DNA from: a virus
Virus record (IMG/VR): IMGVR_UViG_3300037258_000161
Location: 44,412-108,411 of that record
Direction: 5' to 3' (one strand)
Length of the DNA: 64,000 nucleotides
In this document: positions 30,730 through 38,802 of the stretch, one piece after another
How positions within the stretch are numbered: position 1 is the stretch's first letter
Layout: every line of letters starts with the position of its first letter
The notes under the pieces: model-generated
The model's database searches: none
What the model saw: only the letters and a program-made list of their open reading frames with translations
What the model was told of the DNA's origin: nothing
Program-made: the position numbers and the translations under genes

Positions 30730-32787
30730 CTAGGCTCCCGTGGCTTCGGACTCAGTGTGATCAGAACCGGACACAACGTGCAGGGATGCGCGCACTGGGG
30801 CGTATGTGCCGTGCTTTGTCTTCGTGATGCGCCCGGCCTCGGTCAGGCTGCGGAGCGCGTCACGCCAGGCGCCCATGCTGAACGGCTTCGCGCGGCCCCA
30901 CTGGCCGGTGACGAGCTTCCCGGCCCGGATGATGATCTCCCCGCGGTCAAGTTCGGCGCCTGCCTCGTCCAGAACGGCGAGAATGGCGTCCGCGGCGGTG
31001 CGCCCGGGAGGGGCTTCGTCGTCTTGCGGCGGGACGGCAGCGAGCGGAGCAGCGGACGGGATTGCCAGCTGGACGCCGCCCTGCGCCATTGCGCGGTCCA
31101 TCGCCTCGCGGAACCTGTCGTCCAGTGCGGGCACGACAGGGTTGCAGCGCTTCATCGCCTTCGGCACCAGGTCGGTGCGCATCGGCGCGTCGGGACGGTT
31201 GTCCGGGCCGACTATGTAACCCAGCCCGGCCGTCTCCTTGCCGTCGGCGAAGTACTGGGGGATTAGCGACGGGTCCTTCTCCAGGCCGAGCATCCCGCCG
31301 GCGACCCGGTTGGCGGTACGGCCACTCCACGCATTCCCGCCGCGGAGCATGTCCCGGAGGGCCTGCTCGCCGCCGAGTTCGGAAAGACCCGGCAGGTGGG
31401 TCGCCAGCCACATGGCCTCGCCGGTCTTGCGGCCCAGGCGCCCGATGTCCAGGGTGAGCTGCACCGCCTTCCGGTCGTCCTTCGAATCGCCGGCGAGCAG
31501 CATGTGCGCCTCATCGAAAATGACCAGGACGATGGGCAGGCCCGTCAGGACGTGGTCGAACATCCCCATGCCGCGCATCGGCACCCCGTCGTCGTCCCAC
31601 TTCAGGCTGGAGAGGTAACGGGAACGGTCCAGCATCCCGGCGTGCAGGCCGCGGAGCATGTTCAGGCACTCCGGCTTCCCGGCGGCATAGAGGCAGCGGT
31701 CGCGCCAGTACGGAAGGGACTGCCCTTCCTGCGGGTCCAGGACCACGGGGACGATGTAGCCGCACTCGATGGCGATGAACAGCAGCAGGTTGAGCACCTC
31801 GGACTTACCCGACCCCGTGGTTCCGCTGATGAGGGCATGGCGCGTACCGAAGCGGGGGGTGAAGAACTTGAAGTGCGCGGCGGACCCGTCCGCGAACCGG
31901 CCGACGATCGCCGTGCCGGTCTGCGGGTCGATCCCCTTGCCATTCCATTCCCGGGTCCGCATGAGGGTGTCGCGGCCGAGGACGGTCAGGTAGCCGCTGG
32001 AGGTGATGCCGTCGGCAGACCGCTCGGCGTAGGCCTCGGTCATCGGCTTGTGCCAGGCGCCGGCGATGTTCTCGGGGGCGGACACGATGTTGCCGATGGT
32101 GGTCTTGATGCCGTCGGTGCGGACCGGGTAGCGCCTGCCGCCTCCGGGGAGTTCCTCCACCATGCCGAGGCTGGCGTTCCAGCGCTTCTCGGCAGTCAGC
32201 AGGTTCCACCGCACGTAGTCGTTCTGCGGGGCGGCAGCAGGGGGCGCTTCCTCGGGGATGCGCCGGAAGTGCCGCACCCACGGGACGATCACCACGAGGG
32301 CGCAGACGGCCAGGACGGCCCGGTAGGCGGCCACGAGCAGGTGCGGCCACGGCGGGGCGAAGCCCGTCAGGCACAGCACGGGGATCCAGAACGCGGACAG
32401 GACAGCCATCGCCTGCCACGCGTGATGCCTGAAGCCGTCCATGTGGCGGGTGAACAGCCAGATCCCCGCCGCGGTCAGGCCGGCGAGGACGAGAGCGGCC
32501 TTGATGTTGTGCGCGGTGCCGGTGCCCAGTCCCGCTGCCAGCACCCAGGCAGCCCAGGCGAACGGCGGCAGGAAGCGGCGGAAACGGTAGGCGCGCGTCT
32601 TGCCGAGGAAGCCGTTCACCTGCGGCGCGGCGGTCACGGGAGCCGCGCCGGGCTGGGCGGCGACCTGGCGGGCGACCTCGCGGACGAGTGCCTTCTGCTG
32701 GCGCTTGCCGAGGTTGATCTGGTGGGCAGGCTTGGGCTGGCCCCGCCGCCAGCGCGGGACTTCCTTCTTGGCCTGACGGCGGGGCAT
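30730..32787 (-). CDS. FtsK/SpoIIIE (TraB-like) DNA translocase
   Basis: 685 aa. Membrane helices lie between residues 75 and 170. Walker A is SGTTGSGKSEVLN (321-333) and Walker B is IVLVIFDEAHMLL (419-431). The C-terminal 600-665 is a winged helix (RTAADAILAVLDEAG...GRITKTKHGTYAPV). This matches the double-stranded-DNA pumps of Streptomyces conjugation (TraB/TraSA), which form a hexameric pore and bind specific repeats with the winged helix. It is intact. Chromosome-type FtsK is less likely because of the neighbours. Confidence 0.85.
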   Translation of the reverse strand: MPRRQAKKEVPRWRRGQPKPAHQINLGKRQQKALVREVARQVAAQPGAAPVTAAPQVNGFLGKTRAYRFRRFLPPFAWAAWVLAAGLGTGTAHNIKAALVLAGLTAAGIWLFTRHMDGFRHHAWQAMAVLSAFWIPVLCLTGFAPPWPHLLVAAYRAVLAVCALVVIVPWVRHFRRIPEEAPPAAAPQNDYVRWNLLTAEKRWNASLGMVEELPGGGRRYPVRTDGIKTTIGNIVSAPENIAGAWHKPMTEAYAERSADGITSSGYLTVLGRDTLMRTREWNGKGIDPQTGTAIVGRFADGSAAHFKFFTPRFGTRHALISGTTGSGKSEVLNLLLFIAIECGYIVPVVLDPQEGQSLPYWRDRCLYAAGKPECLNMLRGLHAGMLDRSRYLSSLKWDDDGVPMRGMGMFDHVLTGLPIVLVIFDEAHMLLAGDSKDDRKAVQLTLDIGRLGRKTGEAMWLATHLPGLSELGGEQALRDMLRGGNAWSGRTANRVAGGMLGLEKDPSLIPQYFADGKETAGLGYIVGPDNRPDAPMRTDLVPKAMKRCNPVVPALDDRFREAMDRAMAQGGVQLAIPSAAPLAAVPPQDDEAPPGRTAADAILAVLDEAGAELDRGEIIIRAGKLVTGQWGRAKPFSMGAWRDALRSLTEAGRITKTKHGTYAPVRASLHVVSGSDHTESEATGA

Positions 32788-32791
32788 CGGT

Positions 32792-33943
32792 CTAGCTCCC
32801 TACGTAGAAGTCGGTCTCGGCGGGACGGGGGATCGGGGCGTCATCGACAGCAGCCTTGATGCCGCCGTGCTCCTTTGTGAGGGCGTCCCTGACGGCGACT
32901 GCCTGCTCGGCAATCGCTTTGTGGTCCTCCTCAGCCTTCTTGAGCTGGTCAACGAGGTCCATCTGCGCGGTCATGGTGCCGCCCTGGACGCCGACTGCCT
33001 GCATGTCCTCCGCGTGCTGCGTGGCGGCGGTGTGGCGCTGGGCCGCCGCGGCGGCGTCCTGCTCGGCCTCCTCGGCGCGCTTGCGGGCGTTCTCCATGAC
33101 GATGTCGTAGTTGGTGTCTGCGGCCACTTGCTCTCCTTGGGTGGTGGGTGATGCGGTGGTGTCGATCGGCTGCGGGTTGCGGGAGGCGTCAGCGCCAGGC
33201 TCTGCCTCGGCGCGCTCGCGCATGCGATTGAGGATGGCTGCGTCCGGGTCACCGGCCGGGGGGATGTTGCCGTCCCGGTCGAGCGGGCCGTCGTAACCGG
33301 ACTCGCGCTGGTCGAAGAACCTCCGGTCAGCGTCACTCTCGGGCTGGCCGTCTACGCGGCGGGTTGGCTCCGGTTCGACAGCAGGGGCGGCGGTGACGAT
33401 CGGGGCGCAGCCCGGCAGGCACGGGTAACCGTCAGGGGCACCGCAACTGGAGCACTTCCATCCGGTCGACTGCCGCTGCTCACGCCGTGCGGCCACCTCG
33501 TCGGCTGCCCTCCGGACTGCCTTCCTTCCTGTTGCCGGACTGCCTTTTGCCTGCTGGGCGGCGAGTTCCTCTTCGATCTCGCGTTGCGCCTCAGCCTGCC
33601 TCGTCCGGTGCTCACGGATGGATGCGGCAGTGTCGCGCTCGGTCTCAAGGTGGTTCGTGCGCGCAGCCTCACGGATGTTCCGCTGCTGGGCGAGAACTGC
33701 CCTGTGGGCAAGCCATCCGGCGTGCCAGCCGGTACGGCCAGCCGGGAAACCGTGGAGTCCCTCACGGATCCAGTAGCCGGCCTGCCGCTGGCGCACTCCG
33801 CGCGAGGCTGACTTCCCCGCGCGTCCCGGCGTTGCCTTTGCGGGTGCTGGCGACGCCTTGGGAGCTCCGGCGCGGGCATTCTTGACTGCGGACTTGGAGA
33901 CGTCCCAGATGGCGATCACGAACAGGATGGCGATGAGTTCCAT
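32792..33943 (-). CDS. coiled-coil membrane protein of the transfer operon
   Basis: 383 aa. A short N-terminal membrane helix (ELIAILFVIAIWDV) is followed by a basic linker with GYWIREGLHGFPAGRTGWHAGW. A coiled coil, a zinc knuckle (KCSSCGAPDGYPCLPGC) and a second coiled coil come next. It ends KEHGGIKAAVDDAPIPRPAETDFY, matching the tail of 26940-27524. Directly upstream of the DNA pump. Likely a pump partner; function unknown. Confidence 0.6.
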   Translation of the reverse strand: MELIAILFVIAIWDVSKSAVKNARAGAPKASPAPAKATPGRAGKSASRGVRQRQAGYWIREGLHGFPAGRTGWHAGWLAHRAVLAQQRNIREAARTNHLETERDTAASIREHRTRQAEAQREIEEELAAQQAKGSPATGRKAVRRAADEVAARREQRQSTGWKCSSCGAPDGYPCLPGCAPIVTAAPAVEPEPTRRVDGQPESDADRRFFDQRESGYDGPLDRDGNIPPAGDPDAAILNRMRERAEAEPGADASRNPQPIDTTASPTTQGEQVAADTNYDIVMENARKRAEEAEQDAAAAAQRHTAATQHAEDMQAVGVQGGTMTAQMDLVDQLKKAEEDHKAIAEQAVAVRDALTKEHGGIKAAVDDAPIPRPAETDFYVGS

Positions 33944-33951
33944 GTCACACC

Positions 33952-34377
33952 TCAGATCGAGTTCAGGGCGGACACGGCGTTGCCGGTCAGCGAGAGGATG
34001 GCCCCGCGCAGGCCGGCCAGTGCCGGGATCCCCGCCACGCCGACTGCGACGAGGACACCGAGGGCCAGCGCAATCCAGCCGGTCGACTTCTTCGCCTTGC
34101 CCTTCGGGTGCAGGTGATGGGCAAGCACGATGGCCAGGAGGATGAACAATCCGGCGGCGAACCCCGTGCCGAGGGCCCAGCCGGTCACGGACCCGAAGGT
34201 GTTCTGCGCCCAGGTGCCGATGTCAGCGAGTATCCGGCCGATGAAGCCGGACGTCCCGACGATGACGACGCCGAGGAATGCGAGCACGGCCCGAGCTTTC
34301 GCCCAGGTCCCAAGCCAGTACAGGACGCCGAACAGGAGCAGGAACAGCACTCCCAGCTCGGGGACGGTCAGTTTCAT
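33952..34377 (-). CDS. Spd-type membrane protein
   Basis: 141 aa with four membrane segments (LGVLFLLLFGVLYWLGTW, AVLAFLGVVIVGTSGFI, AAGLFILLAIVLAHHL, IALALGVLVAVGVAGIPAL). ATG after GGAGG. It resembles the small hydrophobic Spd proteins of Streptomyces plasmids in size and context. Function in intramycelial spread is inferred. Confidence 0.55.
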   Translation of the reverse strand: MKLTVPELGVLFLLLFGVLYWLGTWAKARAVLAFLGVVIVGTSGFIGRILADIGTWAQNTFGSVTGWALGTGFAAGLFILLAIVLAHHLHPKGKAKKSTGWIALALGVLVAVGVAGIPALAGLRGAILSLTGNAVSALNSI

Positions 34378-34386
34378 CAGGCCCTC

Positions 34387-34821
34387 CTAGAGCCAGTGGG
34401 TGACGAGCAGATAGACGACGACGGCGGCCACGGCACGGGCAGGGGACTCGGCCAGCCACTCCGCGACATCCAGGCACGCCTTGACGACGAGGTGCAGCCA
34501 TCCCCAGGCCCGGCGCAGGGCGCGGGCGGCAGGGGACTTGCACTCGCCGGCGGCTTCCACGTGGCGCAGGTGCGCGGAGTGCAGGGAGCCGTGATCGACC
34601 TGGAGCAGGTTCGTCCCCCTCGGGATGACGAACGCGCCGAAGACCCGGGTCAGGAAGTCCCTGGCCCGGGTGTACGGGTCGTCGGGGACGGGTGTGACGC
34701 GGGCAAGCGGAAGGGCAGTTGGTATGCTTTCGCGCGCGCGCGCCTGGACGCCTTGACTCCTGGCGTCCGGTTCAGGCGGCAGACTGCCCTTTGCGACTGC
34801 CTCACTAGCGCGGCTGGTCAT
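34387..34821 (-). CDS. hypothetical protein with C-terminal membrane helix
   Basis: 144 aa from the ATG at 34821 (GGAGG six bases upstream). Contains YTRARDFLTRVFGAFVIPRGTNLLQVDHGSLHSAHLRHVEAAGE and ends with a membrane helix (ARAVAAVVVYLLVTHWL). It overlaps the upstream gene by 17 nt. Transfer operon member. Confidence 0.5.
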   Translation of the reverse strand: MTSRASEAVAKGSLPPEPDARSQGVQARARESIPTALPLARVTPVPDDPYTRARDFLTRVFGAFVIPRGTNLLQVDHGSLHSAHLRHVEAAGECKSPAARALRRAWGWLHLVVKACLDVAEWLAESPARAVAAVVVYLLVTHWL

Positions 34822-35116
34822 AGCCGCCTCCGTCCAGGCGCGCGGCGAGCTGCGCCAGGAGATCGCCCGCGTAATCCAGGAGCTGGTCCGCCTGGGTGAG
34901 CGCACGAGGGTCGGCCACGGCCAGCAGGCCGAGACCGCCGGGCCTCGTGTGCCGGTGGATCATCAGCCGCACCGAGGAGCGGAACCAGTCCGCCTTCACG
35001 GCGAACCGTGACGACGCGTCACCGGAGGCGGTGAGCTTGCGCTGCCAGCGCTCCTTGCGCTGCTGCGCCTTCGTCTTCGTCTCGCCGAGATCCTGGCGGC
35101 GGGTGCGGGTGGTCAC
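34805..35116 (-). CDS. hypothetical protein
   Basis: 103 aa, GTG overlapping the upstream stop (GTGA). Basic N-terminus (TRTRRQDLGETKTKAQQRKERWQRKL), then helical TQADQLLDYAGDLLAQLAARLDG. Function unknown. Confidence 0.5.
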   Translation of the reverse strand: MTTRTRRQDLGETKTKAQQRKERWQRKLTASGDASSRFAVKADWFRSSVRLMIHRHTRPGGLGLLAVADPRALTQADQLLDYAGDLLAQLAARLDGGGYDQPR

Positions 35117-35331
35117 GAGGCCCTCACCGTGGCGAGCTTCTTCCAGGTGCCGTCAGCGAACGCGACGGCCTCGAACTGGTCCCACTTGCCGCGGCCCCAC
35201 TTGTTGCCCGTCAGCCAGCCGGTCAGGATCTCCCTGAGCTCGGCCGGGTTCGCCGGGTCGGCCTGCACCTTGAACGAGTCCTCCTTGCGGCCCTTGCGGC
35301 GGATCTCGATCTCGAGCGGCTGGCTGGTCAT
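35113..35331 (-). CDS. hypothetical protein
   Basis: 72 aa from the ATG at 35331 (AGGAG upstream). Reads LEIEIRRKGRKEDSFKVQADPANPAELREILTGWL and WDQFEAVAFADGTWKKL, a small alpha/beta unit. Function unknown. Confidence 0.5.
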   Translation of the reverse strand: MTSQPLEIEIRRKGRKEDSFKVQADPANPAELREILTGWLTGNKWGRGKWDQFEAVAFADGTWKKLATVRAS

Positions 35332-35612
35332 CGGGCTCTCCTGTCGCTGATGTACTCGGTCAGGGACGGGATCCAGCGGTGCCCGATCGCGAGGATTACC
35401 CCGCTGGCAAGGCCACCAAGGAACTGTGCGGGGAGCCCGTAGCCGAGCCACGGGCAGATAGCCAGGTAGGCAGCGAGGGACGGGACAGCCACGGCCAGTT
35501 CCTTCGCCGCCGCCCGGCTTCCGTAGTCGCGCGCCGTGCGGCGGCACGACAGCACCGTCCCGGTAGTGGCAGCGACAGCCAGGATGATGTAGGCGACGAA
35601 GTTCGGGCTCAT
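35328..35612 (-). CDS. small membrane protein
   Basis: 94 aa from the ATG at 35612 (ATGA). Three hydrophobic segments (FVAYIILAVAATTGTVL, LAVAVPSLAAYLAICPWL, PAQFLGGLASGVILAIG). Transfer operon; likely Spd-type. Function unknown. Confidence 0.5.
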   Translation of the reverse strand: MSPNFVAYIILAVAATTGTVLSCRRTARDYGSRAAAKELAVAVPSLAAYLAICPWLGYGLPAQFLGGLASGVILAIGHRWIPSLTEYISDRRAR

Positions 35613-36010
35613 GCGCGCTCGTTCTCCTTGCCGCGCATCGCGCGCCACGTCTCCCGTAGCGAGTGGCCGGGGAGCGATGAGAGGGAGCCGACGGGCACCC
35701 ATATGGCCGGGCCGAGATCCTCGTCCTCGTCGCAGGGCTGCACGAGGGCGACGGAGTAGGGCGCGTCGTCGTGCTCCTGGACGTAGAGGATGACCGCCTC
35801 GGAGCCATCGGGCAGCGTCACCATCGCGTGCGGCCGGTCCCAGCGGACGCTCACCTTGAAGCGGCGCGGGATGACGTGCCACAGCGGGTGCAGGTCGATA
35901 CTGATCCGCTCCAGCACCCAGTTCCCGAGGCCGTCGAGGATGTGCATCGCGCCGAGGATGGCGAGCAGGACCACGATGATGGCCGGGTCGCCGTGCAGGG
36001 TGTAGGTCAT
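35609..36010 (-). CDS. small membrane-anchored protein
   Basis: 133 aa from the ATG at 36010 (ATGA). An N-terminal membrane helix (IIVVLLAILGAMHILDGL) is followed by a soluble part with FKVSVRWDRPHAMVTLPDGSEAVILYV. Function unknown. Confidence 0.5.
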   Translation of the reverse strand: MTYTLHGDPAIIVVLLAILGAMHILDGLGNWVLERISIDLHPLWHVIPRRFKVSVRWDRPHAMVTLPDGSEAVILYVQEHDDAPYSVALVQPCDEDEDLGPAIWVPVGSLSSLPGHSLRETWRAMRGKENERA

Positions 36011-36477
36011 GACTGGGCGCCTTCCTGGACGCTGGACTTGAGGACGGCAGGCGCGGGAGCGAGGCCCGGGAGGCGGCGCACGTAGACGGCGGCGATGAAC
36101 TGGTGCTCGCCCATCGATGAGGTAGCGATGTTCTCGACGGCTTCGACGGTGAGGTTCGCGTCCGGCCCGTACAGGTCGCGGGCGCGGGCCAGGGCAGCGG
36201 ATTCCAGTTCCGGGATGCTCGCGGCGCGCACGTTTGCCCGGAGCAGGTCCCGGCCATCGCCCGCAGGGACGGGGGACGCGGTGCCGAGGTGACGCAGAGG
36301 CGGCAGACGCAGCAGCAGCGAGCTCAGCACGTTCAGAGTGCAGGTCAGGACCGTGATGGTGCCGAGGGCGGCGAGGACGATAATGAGCCAGCCCAGCCAG
36401 CCGAAGTCGTTGGCGAGGAAGAAGAACGGCGCGGCCCACCATGGGTGAGGGCCGAAGGTGCCCGTGATGTCATGCAT
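36007..36477 (-). CDS. membrane protein
   Basis: 156 aa from the ATG at 36477. Hydrophobic WWAAPFFFLANDF and WLIIVLAALGTITVLTCTLNVL helices, then a soluble domain with VEAVENIATSSMGEHQFIAAVYVRRL. It overlaps the next gene by 8 nt. Function unknown. Confidence 0.5.
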   Translation of the reverse strand: MHDITGTFGPHPWWAAPFFFLANDFGWLGWLIIVLAALGTITVLTCTLNVLSSLLLRLPPLRHLGTASPVPAGDGRDLLRANVRAASIPELESAALARARDLYGPDANLTVEAVENIATSSMGEHQFIAAVYVRRLPGLAPAPAVLKSSVQEGAQS

Positions 36478-36655
36478 GGCGGGTGATCGCTTCCTGGGAA
36501 GTGGGAGCACAGTGAGCCGCAGCGCTGGGCGTCCGGCTCACTGTGCGACTGGGGGGCGGGAACTTTGCCGCGTAGTACGCCCGGTAGCGGTCCAGTTCCA
36601 GGTCACGGGGAGCGGTTACCCATGCAGCATGGGGGTCGGTGGTCGTGGCGTTCAT
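36470..36655 (-). CDS. small hypothetical protein
   Basis: 61 aa, overlapping the upstream stop by ATGA. Contains PRDLELDRYRAYYAAKFPPPS. Function unknown. Confidence 0.45.
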   Translation of the reverse strand: MNATTTDPHAAWVTAPRDLELDRYRAYYAAKFPPPSRTVSRTPSAAAHCAPTSQEAITRHA

Positions 36656-37239
36656 GACGCGCGCACCTCCTGTGCTGCGAACCGCTCAAGCGCGGGCCAG
36701 AGCAGGTCGTTGCGGCCCCACCGGGGGTCGATGACGGTGACCCGGAATGCCCGGCAAAGGGCGTCCACGGCGTCCGCGTGGCAGATGCCGTAGCCCACGT
36801 GCGGGTCGCGGAGGTCGCGGCGCGGCAGCTGGGCGCCGAAGCGCGTGTAGGCCGCACCGTTGTGACGGGTGACGACGTGAGCCTTCCCGTAGCGCACGCG
36901 GCGGCGGGACGACCGCTGGGCGATCACGATGAGGCCGGTCCCGTCCGTCTCCCGCAGGATGCGGCCGAGGACACCGGGACTGGCGAAGCCTTCCACGGCT
37001 GCCCGCTGCTCCCATGTCCCGTCACCGGAGTACCCGGGCTGCGAGCAGTCCGTGACGAAGCCCGCGCGGTTGCAGGCAGCGAGGGCGCCGGTGAGCGGGC
37101 ACGTCTCCTCGTCGGGGCCGCAGTTCGGGGCGTAGGCCGGCTGGGACATGATGTCCCCTTCCAGCCACTGGGCCGTCAGGTTCCCGAGGTCGGCGAGCGT
37201 GCGGGCCGAGGCCCAGCGCTTGCGGTCGGCGCGGTTCAT
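36652..37239 (-). CDS. DUF6919-like protein
   Basis: 195 aa. WASARTLADLGNLTAQWLEGDIMSQPAYAPNCGPDEET and LAACNRAGFVTDCSQPGY match a pattern I recall as DUF6919, common in Streptomyces integrative elements. The C-terminal half has FGAQLPRRDLRDPHVGYGICHADAVDAL. Function unknown. Coupled at both ends (ATGA). Confidence 0.6.
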   Translation of the reverse strand: MNRADRKRWASARTLADLGNLTAQWLEGDIMSQPAYAPNCGPDEETCPLTGALAACNRAGFVTDCSQPGYSGDGTWEQRAAVEGFASPGVLGRILRETDGTGLIVIAQRSSRRRVRYGKAHVVTRHNGAAYTRFGAQLPRRDLRDPHVGYGICHADAVDALCRAFRVTVIDPRWGRNDLLWPALERFAAQEVRAS

Positions 37240-37688
37240 CGCTCGCCCTCCGCCGTGATCCGCTGGTACTCGTCCTGCGGCCAGAGGTCCAGTGACCAGC
37301 CGGCGAGCATCACGTCGTCCTGCGCACCGAGGGGAAGGGACTCCGCCTCAGGGTGGCCAGCCGGGGGACCGTAGTCCTCGTCCGGGGCGCTGGCGGGCGG
37401 GGCGCCGTCCCGCAGCCATGCAGGCACCGGCCGGTCCTCGGCCTTGTAGGTGCAGGCGATGACGTCGCTGATGTTGCCGACACGCTCGGCCATCGCGGCG
37501 AAGCAGGCACGCCAGTGCAGCGGGACCTGCTCCGGTTCCGGGCGGGGTGCGTGGCGCTGGGCGCGGCGCATGATCTTCTGCTGCAGGATGGGGTCCACGG
37601 TTCCGGCCTTCCGATCCAGGCTTGGAGTCCGAGCCCCTGTGATGCCGGTGACACGGCATCCGGGGGCGCTTTTCGTTGCGGGGCTCAT
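37236..37688 (-). CDS. hypothetical protein
   Basis: 150 aa. A helical core VPLHWRACFAAMAERVGNISDVIACTYKAED sits between a basic start and an acidic end. Function unknown. Transfer operon. Confidence 0.45.
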   Translation of the reverse strand: MSPATKSAPGCRVTGITGARTPSLDRKAGTVDPILQQKIMRRAQRHAPRPEPEQVPLHWRACFAAMAERVGNISDVIACTYKAEDRPVPAWLRDGAPPASAPDEDYGPPAGHPEAESLPLGAQDDVMLAGWSLDLWPQDEYQRITAEGER

Positions 37689-37894
37689 GACGGGCGCCCC
37701 TGGCGGTGATAGTCGCGGATGATGTGACCGGGGGAGTTCAGCCGCTGCGCTTCCCAGGTGACACCCTCAGTGCAGTCGTTGTGTGGTCCGTCGTGGCCGT
37801 CGAGCAGGTAGCAGCGCAGCGTGGCGAACATGGCGCGCTCGCCGCCGACAGGGCGTTCGGCGGCGCACTGGATTCCGGTGACTGGCTGGGTCAT
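37685..37894 (-). CDS. small His/Cys protein
   Basis: 69 aa, ATGA overlaps at both ends. QCAAERPVGGERAMFATLRCYLLDGHDGPHND resembles the C...C...H-x-G-x-H motifs of tiny metal-binding proteins in Streptomyces elements. Function unknown. Confidence 0.5.
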   Translation of the reverse strand: MTQPVTGIQCAAERPVGGERAMFATLRCYLLDGHDGPHNDCTEGVTWEAQRLNSPGHIIRDYHRQGRPS

Positions 37895-38046
37895 GACACC
37901 ACCGCCCGGCGCTTCTCGCAGCAGTCCCAGCAGATGAGCGGGCCGGTGGCCGACTGCCAGTAGGTCTCGCCTGGCTTCTGGCCGCAGTCCTCACAGAGGT
38001 TGCGGGCCTTGCGCTGGCTGCGGACCCAGTCGGGGAGGCGGGTCAT
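37891..38046 (-). CDS. small zinc-finger protein
   Basis: 51 aa from the ATG at 38046 (ATGA overlap). Reads RNLCEDCGQKPGETYWQSATGPLICWDCCEKRR, one C-x2-C...C-x2-C zinc site. Second gene of the operon, after the excisionase-like gene. Confidence 0.55.
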   Translation of the reverse strand: MTRLPDWVRSQRKARNLCEDCGQKPGETYWQSATGPLICWDCCEKRRAVVS

Positions 38047-38306
38047 GACGTGCTCCCGGTCGTTTCCGGCCATGCGGTGAACGCGTCCACCCAGGCGACG
38101 GGCACGAGCCACTTCTCGCCGATGCGCTTGGCCGGGACCTCGGACGGGTCCGCAAGGTGGCGGCGCTTGAGGTGGGCGACGGAGACGCCGAGAATGCGGG
38201 CTGCCTTGGCGATCGGGTACATCCGCGGCTCCGGTGCACTAGGCGGCCGGGAAGCAACTGAGGCGGAATCAGCGCTCAAGGTCACTCCCGGGGTCCAGTG
38301 GCTCAC
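38043..38306 (-). CDS. excisionase-like (MerR/Xis) HTH protein
   Basis: 87 aa, GTG with AAGGG upstream. Reads MYPIAKAARILGVSVAHLKRRHLADPSEVPAKRIGEKWLVPVAWVDAF, the winged helix of small Xis proteins. It is the first gene of the minus-strand transfer operon. It would direct excision or act as an operon regulator. No integrase is in the window. Confidence 0.75.
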   Translation of the reverse strand: MSHWTPGVTLSADSASVASRPPSAPEPRMYPIAKAARILGVSVAHLKRRHLADPSEVPAKRIGEKWLVPVAWVDAFTAWPETTGSTS

Positions 38307-38316
38307 TCATCGCCCT

Positions 38317-38406
38317 TATGATGCCTCACCGTTCTAGCACTGTCAACACTTACATAAGGGTGTTGTCGCGTAGTTACTTTGCCGGCAGAGTTGGAAGACC
38401 TACGCT
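38317..38406. promoter_or_regulatory. divergent promoters with CAACAC..GTGTTG operator
   Basis: Minus: -35 TTGACA (38346-38341), about 17-18 nt, -10 near 38322-38317 for the transfer operon. Plus: -10 TACGCT (38401-38406), 6 nt to the GTG of the GntR gene. The inverted repeat CAACAC/GTGTTG (38344-38365) overlaps the minus -35, placing it to repress transfer. Confidence 0.6.
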
Positions 38407-38412
38407 GTAGGC

Positions 38413-38802
38413 GTGACGAAGGGGCAGAGCGCGCACGAGGAGATCGCGGCCGGGATACGCAAGCGCATCCTGAGCGGCGACCTGGCGCCCGGAGACCGGG
38501 CCGTGGCATCACTGGACGCGGCGGCGGCCGAGCATGGCGTGGCAGTCGGCACGGTCCGCGAGGCACTGCGGCTGCTCGCCGGCGATGGGCTGGTCGTGAC
38601 CCGGCCCGGCAAAGGCTCGTTCGTGATCGCGGCGGACCTGGCGGCGGACGGCACGGAGGGTGGTGCGCCCATCAGCCTCGCCGACGTGCGCAAGCTCCAG
38701 GAAGACGTCGCCGGCCTGAAGGCTGACGTCGCGGAGCTCCAGTCACAGCGGGGAATCAGCAGGGGGCGGAAGCGGGAGCGCAGCAATGAGAAGTCTGGCT
38801 AA
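38413..38802 (+). CDS. GntR-family repressor (KorSA-like)
   Basis: 129 aa, GTG six bases after TACGCT (leaderless). HEEIAAGIRKRILSGDLAPGDRAVASLDAAAAEHGVAVGTVREALRLLAGDGLVVTRPGKGSFVI is a GntR winged helix. There is no effector domain, only a coiled-coil tail. It is the same size class as KorSA-type repressors that hold transfer genes silent in Streptomyces elements. It faces the transfer operon promoter. Confidence 0.75.
   Translation: MTKGQSAHEEIAAGIRKRILSGDLAPGDRAVASLDAAAAEHGVAVGTVREALRLLAGDGLVVTRPGKGSFVIAADLAADGTEGGAPISLADVRKLQEDVAGLKADVAELQSQRGISRGRKRERSNEKSG

Noticed and set aside
31396-32859. 487-codon plus frame across the FtsK-like gene
   Set aside because: His/Gly/Arg-rich shadow; the minus strand has Walker A and B motifs.
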